A stretch of DNA of 11,208 bases. It comes from T1Sed10-7 sp046540855 (GTDB lineage Bacteria; Actinomycetota; Nitriliruptoria; Nitriliruptorales; Nitriliruptoraceae). Below, one piece after another: positions 5,955 to 11,208 of this stretch. Location: NCBI GenBank assembly GCA_046540855.1, contig JBKHEJ010000081.1:1-11208 (forward strand), written 5' to 3'. The notes under the pieces are model-generated. The model made no database searches, was not told the DNA's origin, and saw only the letters and a list, made by a program, of their open reading frames with translations. How positions within the stretch are numbered: the first letter of the stretch is position 1; each line of letters starts with the position of its first letter. The position numbers and the translations under genes were made by a program.

Positions 5955-7049
5955 GTGGGTCCGGTCCGAACCCTCGCGCGGCGCGCGCTCAGCGTGGCGC
6001 TGGTGCTGGCTGCGATCGCGGCGGTGGTGGGCTTCTCGAACGGCATGGTGCCGTGCGAGGTGCTGGCCGCACAGCCTTCCTGCCAGGTGGCCCTCGAGCC
6101 CGGTCCGGTCGAGGACAGCCTGGAGCTCATCACGGTCAGCGACGCCACGGTGTTCCCCCCCGAGGAGGGCAGCCTGCGCCTGACGACCGTCGCGGTCCAG
6201 GAGCAGCTCGGCCTGGTCTCCTGGGTGCGAGCCCACGCCAGCGGTGCCGTCGAGGTGGTGCCGCGCGAGCAGCTCTACCCACCCGGCGTGGATCGCGAGG
6301 AGATCGCCGAGCGCAACGCGCTGTCGATGCGTGACAGCCAGCAGGTGGCGACCATCGTCGCGCTCGAGCGGCTCGGCTACGACCTGGAGCCGGCTGGCGC
6401 GCTCATCCTCAGCGTCGAGGAGGACGCCGTCACCGACGAGCTCGAGGTCGATGACGTCGTGGTCGCGGTCGATGACGCCCCGGTCCGGGAGAGCACCGAG
6501 GCCGTCGAGGCCATCCGCGCCCGTGAGCCCGGCGACACCGTGACCCTGACCGTGCGCGCAGCGCAGGGGGAGCGCACCGTCGAGGTGGTGCTCGGCCCCA
6601 ACCCCCTCGACCCGACCCTGCCGTACGTCGGCGTGCTGCTGACCACCGATGTGGACCTGCCGGTCGACATCGCGGTCGATGCCGGGGTGATCGGCGGGCC
6701 CTCCGCCGGTCTCATCTTCGCGCTCTCGCTGCTCGAGCTGCTCGAGCCCGAGCCCCTGCTGGGTGAGCTCGCCGTCGCCGGGACGGGCACCCTGGCCCGC
6801 GACGGCAGCGTCGGCAGCGTCGGCGGGGTGACCCAGAAGGTCGTCGGCGCCACCGACCCGCAGGACGGCAGCCCCCCCGCTGAGGTGTTCCTCGTCCCGC
6901 AGGACGACCTCGACGACGCGCTCGAGGCCCCGGTCCGCACCGACATCCTCATCGTCCCGGTCGGCAGCCTGGAGGACGCGCTCGAGGCCCTGGAGCTGCT
7001 GCGCTCGGGGCGCACGCCGGCCGACGGGGTCGTGCTCGCCGCTTCCTGA
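5955..7049 (+). CDS. Membrane-anchored PDZ-domain and Lon S16-type serine protease (Rv3194c-like)
   Basis: The 364-residue product starts with a basic stretch and a single hydrophobic segment (about 11-27), a signal anchor putting the rest outside the membrane. Cys34 and Cys43 follow and could form a disulfide. A PDZ domain covers about 148-215 (AGALILSV, DDVVVAVDDAPV, EPGDTVTLTV). The C-terminal Lon-type peptidase domain has the catalytic Ser in GGPSAGL (Ser250) and the Lys in GGVTQKVVGA (Lys295), the S16 Ser/Lys dyad, but no AAA+ ATPase. The family is an extracytoplasmic ATP-independent protease. GTG 5955 is favoured over GTG 5934 because GGAGG (5944-5948) sits six bases before it; the upstream start adds seven residues and has no ribosome site. 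UPF0182 follows 72 bp later, as in mycobacteria. Confidence 0.92.
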   Translation: MGPVRTLARRALSVALVLAAIAAVVGFSNGMVPCEVLAAQPSCQVALEPGPVEDSLELITVSDATVFPPEEGSLRLTTVAVQEQLGLVSWVRAHASGAVEVVPREQLYPPGVDREEIAERNALSMRDSQQVATIVALERLGYDLEPAGALILSVEEDAVTDELEVDDVVVAVDDAPVRESTEAVEAIRAREPGDTVTLTVRAAQGERTVEVVLGPNPLDPTLPYVGVLLTTDVDLPVDIAVDAGVIGGPSAGLIFALSLLELLEPEPLLGELAVAGTGTLARDGSVGSVGGVTQKVVGATDPQDGSPPAEVFLVPQDDLDDALEAPVRTDILIVPVGSLEDALEALELLRSGRTPADGVVLAAS

Positions 7050-7079
7050 CCGGCGTCTGCCCCGCCCGGTCCGGGTCGG

Positions 7080-7085
7080 TACCTT
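7080..7085 (+). promoter_or_regulatory. Possible -10 element before the UPF0182 gene
   Basis: GGTACCTT contains TACCTT at 7080-7085, the same -10 hexamer as in front of the tRNA gene (10184). No clear -35 is present. It would give a leader of about 29 nt to the GTG at 7122, or a nearly leaderless transcript if GTG 7095 were used. Confidence 0.35.
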
Positions 7086-7121
7086 CCTGCATCCGTGACC
7101 GGCTCTGACGCAAGGATCGCT

Positions 7122-10103
7122 GTGGGCGAGTTCGTCCGCCGTCGGCTCGGCACCGTCGTGGTGCTCGGCCTCCTCCTGGTGCTGTTCAGCGCGAACCGCA
7201 TCGCCGTGCTCGTCACCGACTTCTGGTGGTTCGACGAACGCGGCTTCCGCGAGGTCTTCTCGACGCTGCTCAGCACGCGCGTCCTGCTCGGGGTGGTCTT
7301 CACCCTCATCCTGACGACCCTGATCGCGGTGAACCTGTTCATCGCCCGGCGCCTGCGGCCGTTCTTCGTGCCGAACTCCCCGCAGCAGGCGCAGATCCAG
7401 CGCTACCGGGAGATGGCGGACCCCTACCTGCCGTGGCTGATCCTGGCCGTGGCCGCGGTGTTCGGTCTGACCTCGGGCCTCGCCCTCAGCGCGAGCTGGG
7501 AGACCTGGCTGCTGTTCCTCAACGGCGGCGAGGTCGGCATCGAGGACCCCCAGTTCGGCGTGGACCTCGGCTACTACCTCTTCCAGCTGCCCTTCTGGTC
7601 GCTGCTGCAGTCGTGGCTGTTCACCTCGCTGGTACTGACCGGGCTGCTCACCGCCGGCGCCCACTACCTGCTCGGTGGGATCCGTCCCGAGGCCGATACC
7701 GACAAGATCCTCCCCTCGGTCAAGGCGCACCTGTCCATCCTGCTGGCGCTCATCCTCGCCGTGCGAGCGTGGGGCTACTGGCTCGACCGCTACGAGCTGC
7801 TCTACTCCGAGCGCGGCACCGTGACCGGCGCCTCCTACACCGACGTCAACGCCGAGCTGCCGGCCCTGTACCTGCTCATCGGCGTGTCCGTCGTCGCGAT
7901 CGCGCTCGTGCTCTTCGCGCTGAGACGCGAGGGGTTCCTGCTGCCGGGCGCGGCGGTCGGGCTGCTCGTCGTCGCCTCGATCATCCTGCAGGGGGCCTAC
8001 CCAGCGGTGATCCAGCGCGTACAGGTGGACCCGCAGGAGCTCGCCCGGGAGCAGGAGTTCATCCAGCGCAACCTCGAGGCGACCCGTGCCGCCTACGGGT
8101 TGGCGGACGTGGACCGGGTGCCCTTCAGCATCCGCAACGACCTCGACCTCGACGACGTGGTCGACAACGACATCACCTTCCTCAACGTGCGGCTGTGGGA
8201 CCCGAACGTGCTCGAGACGACCTACGAGCAGCTGCAGTCGCTACGGCCGTACTACGAGTTCAACTCCGTCGCCACCGACCGCTACGAGATCGACGGGGAG
8301 CTGCGGCAGGTCATGCTCGCCACCCGTGAGCTCTCCGAGCTGCCGGAGACCTCCGACAACTGGCAGAACCGGCACATCACCTTCACCCACGGCTTCGGCA
8401 TCGTCGCCTCGCAGGTCAACACGGCCAACAACGAGGGCCAGCCGGTGTTCATCGCGGAGAACATCCCGGTCTCCGGCTCCGACGCGGTGGTCCCGGGCGA
8501 GCAGTCGGAGATCTACTTCGGCGAGTTCGCCGACCCGATCTACAACCTCGTCCGCACCGAGGAGGACGAGCTCAACTTCGAGGATCCCAACACCCAGGAG
8601 CAGGTCCTCACCGAGTACGACGGCGAGGCGGGCGTCCCCATCGACTCCTTCCTGCGCCGGATCGCCTTCGCGCTCCGCTTCAGCGACTACAACCTGGTCC
8701 TGACCAACCTGCTGCGCGACGACTCACGGATCATCTTCAACCGGCAGATCACCGAGCGGGTGCGTCAGGTCGCGCCGTTCCTCGAGTTCGACTCGACCCC
8801 GTACCCCGTGGTCGCCGACGGGCGGGTCACGTGGGTCATCGACGCCTACACCACCTCGAACGGCTACCCGTACTCCGAGCGGCAACTGCTGACCATGGGG
8901 AACCGTCAGGTACCGGTCAACTACGTGCGCAACTCGGTCAAGGCGACGGTCGACGCCTACGACGGCGACGTGACCCTCTACCGCGTCGAGGAGGACGACC
9001 CGGTGCTCGACGCCTGGGAGCAGGTGTTCCCCGACCTGATCGAGCCGATGTCGGGGGCGGGCGAGACGGCGGACAACTTCCGCTACCCGCAGGACCTGTT
9101 CCGGCTGCAGTCGGACATCTACACCTCCTACCACATCCAGGATGCCGCGGCCTTCTTCAACCGGGCCGATGAGTTCGACCTGCCCAACGACCCCGCCGCG
9201 GCGGCCAACGCCTCCAGCGGCAACGGGACCGCTGCCGTCGGCGACCTCGCTGGTGGCGAGCAGCGGCTGGAGCCGTACTACCTGCTCATGAAGCTGCCCG
9301 GTGAGGACACCGAGGAGTTCGTGCAGATCCAGCCCTACCTGGCCCGCAACCGGCCGAACATGGTGTCGTGGCTGGCCGGCCGCTCCGACGGGGAGAACCT
9401 CAACCAACTGCTGCAGGTCCGGTTCCCCTCCGACCAGCAGGTGCTCGGCCCCGCGCAGGCCCAGGCCCGCATCGAGCAGGACGACGACATCTCGGCCTAC
9501 ATCACCCTGCGCTCGCGTGAGGGCTCCGACGTGGTCCGAGGCAACCTGCAGGTCCTGCCCGTGGCGGACTCGATCCTCTACGTCCAGCCGCTCTTCCTCG
9601 AGAACCCGCAGGCACAGATCCCCGAGCTCGCCCGTGTCGCGTTGGTGATGGGCGAGCGGACGGCCTTCGACCGCACCCTGGCCGGTGCCCTGAGCCAGAT
9701 CATCGGCGTGCCGGTGCCCGACGCCATCGCCGACGACGAGGCCATCGACGACCCCATCGACGAGGACGAGCTCGAAGAGGACACCGACGAGGGGGAGCCG
9801 GCTGAGGACGAGCCGGAGGACCCGGCGCAGGTCTCCGAACGCCTGCTGCGCGAGGCGCTAGCCGCCTTCGCGCGCGCCGAGGACGCCCTGCGCGAGGGCA
9901 ACCTCGCCTCCTACCAGGCCTCCGTGCTCGAGGCTCAGCGCCTGATCGAGCAGGCCGCCCGGTCCGCCGGTGTCAGCGTCGAGGAGCTCATCAACGGTGA
10001 GGAGGAGGACGACGACGAGCCCTCCGACGCCGAGCTGCTCGAGGAGTTGGAGGAGGCCGAGCCAGAGGAGCCGACCGAGGAGGACCCGGACGCCGAGGGG
10101 TGA
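7122..10103 (+). CDS. UPF0182 family large membrane protein (Rv3193c-like)
   Basis: The 993-residue product matches UPF0182: seven hydrophobic segments in the first ~290 residues (about 11-31, 51-76, 103-123, 156-181, 202-220, 246-267 and 272-291), with family signatures such as FWWFDERGFREVF between the first two and EFIQRNLEATRAAYGL at the start of the large extracytoplasmic domain. That domain runs to about residue 865. The tail is very acidic (Glu/Asp-rich at about 867-900 and 957-993) around a helical segment starting VSERLLREALAAF and containing ALREGNLASYQ. Function is unknown. GTG 7122 is preferred over GTG 7095 because AAGGA (7112-7116) lies five bases before it and the nine extra upstream codons have less biased third bases. 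It lies just after the PDZ/S16 protease and may share its transcript. Confidence 0.92.
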   Translation: MGEFVRRRLGTVVVLGLLLVLFSANRIAVLVTDFWWFDERGFREVFSTLLSTRVLLGVVFTLILTTLIAVNLFIARRLRPFFVPNSPQQAQIQRYREMADPYLPWLILAVAAVFGLTSGLALSASWETWLLFLNGGEVGIEDPQFGVDLGYYLFQLPFWSLLQSWLFTSLVLTGLLTAGAHYLLGGIRPEADTDKILPSVKAHLSILLALILAVRAWGYWLDRYELLYSERGTVTGASYTDVNAELPALYLLIGVSVVAIALVLFALRREGFLLPGAAVGLLVVASIILQGAYPAVIQRVQVDPQELAREQEFIQRNLEATRAAYGLADVDRVPFSIRNDLDLDDVVDNDITFLNVRLWDPNVLETTYEQLQSLRPYYEFNSVATDRYEIDGELRQVMLATRELSELPETSDNWQNRHITFTHGFGIVASQVNTANNEGQPVFIAENIPVSGSDAVVPGEQSEIYFGEFADPIYNLVRTEEDELNFEDPNTQEQVLTEYDGEAGVPIDSFLRRIAFALRFSDYNLVLTNLLRDDSRIIFNRQITERVRQVAPFLEFDSTPYPVVADGRVTWVIDAYTTSNGYPYSERQLLTMGNRQVPVNYVRNSVKATVDAYDGDVTLYRVEEDDPVLDAWEQVFPDLIEPMSGAGETADNFRYPQDLFRLQSDIYTSYHIQDAAAFFNRADEFDLPNDPAAAANASSGNGTAAVGDLAGGEQRLEPYYLLMKLPGEDTEEFVQIQPYLARNRPNMVSWLAGRSDGENLNQLLQVRFPSDQQVLGPAQAQARIEQDDDISAYITLRSREGSDVVRGNLQVLPVADSILYVQPLFLENPQAQIPELARVALVMGERTAFDRTLAGALSQIIGVPVPDAIADDEAIDDPIDEDELEEDTDEGEPAEDEPEDPAQVSERLLREALAAFARAEDALREGNLASYQASVLEAQRLIEQAARSAGVSVEELINGEEEDDDEPSDAELLEELEEAEPEEPTEEDPDAEG

Positions 10104-10159
10104 CCGGGACCTGCCGTGAGGGTTGTCCGGACAGGGACCTGACGGACACGCCCCTCGGT

Positions 10160-10189
10160 TCGACAAGCACGGGAGCGGTTGGGTACCTT
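10160..10189 (+). promoter_or_regulatory. Promoter of the initiator tRNA gene
   Basis: TCGACA (10160-10165) and TACCTT (10184-10189) are separated by 18 bp, a good sigma70-like arrangement. The predicted start near 10196 is only a few bases before the tRNA 5' end at 10202, so a very short leader would be trimmed by RNase P. Confidence 0.6.
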
Positions 10190-10201
10190 GGGGATTCACG
10201 G

Positions 10202-10276
10202 CGCGGGGTGGAGCAGTTCGGTCAGCTCGCCGGGCTCATAACCCGGAGGTCGCAGGTTCAAATCCTGCCCCCGCTA
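10202..10276 (+). tRNA. Initiator tRNA-Met (anticodon CAT)
   Basis: The cloverleaf folds fully: acceptor CGCGGGG with CCCCGCT, D stem GAGC/GCTC, anticodon stem CCGGG/CCCGG with loop CTCATAA (anticodon 10237-10239), T stem GCAGG/CCTGC with loop TTCAAAT, discriminator A10276. Initiator hallmarks are present: an unpaired C1-T72 end, the A11-T24 pair and three consecutive G-C pairs at the base of the anticodon stem. C1-T72 rather than C1-A72 is, as I recall, usual in actinobacterial initiator tRNAs. The next three bases are CGA, so CCA must be added enzymatically. It stands alone between its own promoter and terminator. Confidence 0.96.
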
Positions 10277-10280
10277 CGAC

Positions 10281-10304
10281 GGAACGGCCCTTCGGGGCCG
10301 TTTC
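10281..10304 (+). terminator. Intrinsic terminator of the initiator tRNA
   Basis: A perfect 8-bp stem, AACGGCCC (10283-10290) and GGGCCGTT (10295-10302), is capped by a stable TTCG tetraloop and can be extended by one G-T and one G-C pair. It begins seven bases after the tRNA and is followed by a short T-containing stretch. Confidence 0.85.
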
Positions 10305-10367
10305 GCATTTCATGGGTGCCCTATGCCGGCCGGACGCGGTCCCTGGGTAGGCGGCGGGTCCCATCAC

Positions 10368-10574
10368 TCACGCGGAGCGGAATCTCTCCCACCGCCGCTC
10401 CAAGTAGTCAGCTGAGGGACGCTCGTCGTGCCGCCGCGGGACGACCCCGCGTGACAGACCGTGGAAGTCCTGCAGCCCATGCAGGAGCATGGGGCCGTCG
10501 ACCTCCTCGAGGATGTCCTGGCGGATCGCACCGTGCAGGTCGGGACGGCGCTGGGCGCTGCCAGCCACATGCAT
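10368..10574 (-). pseudogene. Remnant of an HNH endonuclease C-terminus, 5'-truncated
   Basis: An open frame of about 68 codons encodes RPDLHGAIRQDILEEVDGP, then MLLHGLQDFHG, then VVPRRHDERPSADYLERRWERF, ending in a stop at 10368-10370. I recognise the DGPMLxHGLQxxHG ... PxR ... RPxxxxLxxRxxxF pattern from the C-terminal end of actinobacterial HNH (putative restriction) endonucleases. The HNH zinc/catalytic portion that should precede it is absent: upstream on this strand the frame runs into the start of the plus-strand gene at 10602 and loses protein character. It is therefore read as a decayed 5'-truncated copy; the ATG at 10574 is only the first in-frame start and need not be used. It could instead be a small standalone protein. 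Recognition is from memory and unverified. Confidence 0.5.
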
Positions 10575-10588
10575 CCGATCGAGCGGGG

Positions 10589-10601
10589 TAGCGTGCGCCG
10601 C
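10589..10601 (+). promoter_or_regulatory. -10 element placed for a leaderless transcript
   Basis: TAGCGT (10589-10594) is followed by exactly seven bases and then the ATG at 10602, which would make the start codon the transcript 5' end. No Shine-Dalgarno sequence precedes that ATG. Leaderless mRNAs are common in actinobacteria. Confidence 0.4.
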
Positions 10602-11208
10602 ATGCCAGCTCACCGGATGAACCGCGACGAGTTCCACGCCAAGATCGCAGGCTACGACGCCGACCAGCTGGGCAAGATCCTGTGGACCCTGTACTGGCGC
10701 GGGTCCGCGCCGATGCGCGAACGCATCGAGGCACAGCTCGACCCCGAGGTGCACGCCCGTCAGCAGCGCCAGAAGGTCGAGCCGCCGCGCGCGGCCGCGG
10801 TGCGAGAAGAGGTCCGTGAGTTCGTCTCGCTGGCACGCTCCGGGGCGTACCTGGCCGGTGACCGGCGCGTGTCACCCAAGGAGCGGACCCGCTGGCGGTT
10901 CACATTCCGTCGGCTCGCGGCCGACGCTCAGGCGGCCCTGGCAGGCGAGGACGTCGACACCGCCGCTGCCGCGGTGGAGCTGCTCGTCGACCTCGCCTGC
11001 GAGACCGGGGGCCTCGTCTACTTCCGGTCTGACGATCCGATGCAGGCCGCCGGGTTCGTGGTCTCGGACGCGGTCGCCGGACTGTGGCGCGCCCTCCGCG
11101 ATCAGCACGGGTTCGCGACGTTCGTCGACCGGGCGGCGCCGCAGCTGCTGCGCTGGGAGACCGGCCACGGGTGGACCATCTACGGCGGGGGCAGCGTCGC
11201 GGAGAAGG
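10602..11208 (+). CDS. Conserved hypothetical protein, C-terminus beyond the right edge
   Basis: The open frame is uninterrupted for 202 codons to the window edge with strong GC3 bias. It is soluble-looking and mostly helical: NRDEFHAKIAGYDADQLGK (7-25), ILWTLYWRGSAPMRERIEAQL (26-46), a short Glu/Arg/Ala linker, then EEVREFVSLARSGAYLAGDRR (69-89) and SPKERTRWRFTFRRL (91-105), and later LVDLACETGGLVYFRSDDP (128-146). It has no signal peptide, TM or catalytic motif that I can name. I think similar proteins occur in other actinobacteria but cannot name a domain. ATG 10602 is chosen because of the leaderless-type -10 before it; ATG 10617 is an alternative five codons in, and GTG 10593 lies three codons upstream. 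Its start abuts the HNH remnant on the other strand. Confidence 0.75.
   Translation, partial: MPAHRMNRDEFHAKIAGYDADQLGKILWTLYWRGSAPMRERIEAQLDPEVHARQQRQKVEPPRAAAVREEVREFVSLARSGAYLAGDRRVSPKERTRWRFTFRRLAADAQAALAGEDVDTAAAAVELLVDLACETGGLVYFRSDDPMQAAGFVVSDAVAGLWRALRDQHGFATFVDRAAPQLLRWETGHGWTIYGGGSVAEK

Noticed and set aside
5649..7730. 693-codon minus-strand ORF opposite the PDZ and UPF0182 genes
   Set aside because: Rich in His/Asp/Arg with no domain; it is the complement of two well-recognised plus-strand genes.
10124..10133. TGTCCGGACA palindrome after the UPF0182 gene as a terminator
   Set aside because: Ten bases without a loop or T-tract; too weak to call.
10304..10367. Possible attachment site after the tRNA
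   Set aside because: I found no repeat of the tRNA 3' end in the window and no integrase gene.

Overview
The window is very GC-rich, densely coded DNA with GTG starts about as common as ATG, strong GC3 bias and TAnnnT-type -10 elements. Together with an actinobacterial-style initiator tRNA and a neighbourhood known from mycobacteria (zincin-like protease, PDZ/Lon-type protease, UPF0182 membrane protein), this points to an actinobacterium, possibly a deep-branching one. I cannot assign a genus.

Layout. (1) 1-943: two minus-strand genes, an MhuD-like heme-degrading monooxygenase cut by the left edge and a DUF427 protein. (2) 1055-1558: a small two-TM membrane protein on plus. (3) 1559-2068: a 510-bp gene-free stretch with a GC hairpin after the membrane gene, a cluster of DnaA-box-like 9-mers set in 11-bp phase, and a second GC hairpin. 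(4) 2069-2719: a YgjP/DUF45-type M48 metallopeptidase (plus) that converges on, and overlaps by 58 bp, a zincin-like metalloprotease (minus, 2662-4200). (5) 4284-10103: a plus-strand run of an atypical extended SDR with a C-terminal TM, a conserved hypothetical, a membrane-anchored PDZ + Lon S16-type serine protease, and a roughly 1000-residue UPF0182 seven-TM protein. (6) 10202-10276: an initiator tRNA-Met with its own promoter and an intrinsic terminator. (7) 10368-10574: a minus-strand 5'-truncated remnant resembling the C-terminus of an HNH endonuclease. (8) 10602 to the right edge: a hypothetical gene with a leaderless-style start.

The core 2069-10103 holds three different peptidases (two soluble HExxH metalloproteases and one membrane-anchored Ser/Lys protease) beside a large UPF0182 membrane protein. 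From memory, three of these are adjacent in Mycobacterium tuberculosis (Rv3193c-Rv3194c-Rv3195), so the linkage is probably old. A role in envelope protein processing or quality control is inference. The most unusual non-coding feature is the phased DnaA-box-like array at 1727-1872, which lies outside any dnaA/dnaN context.
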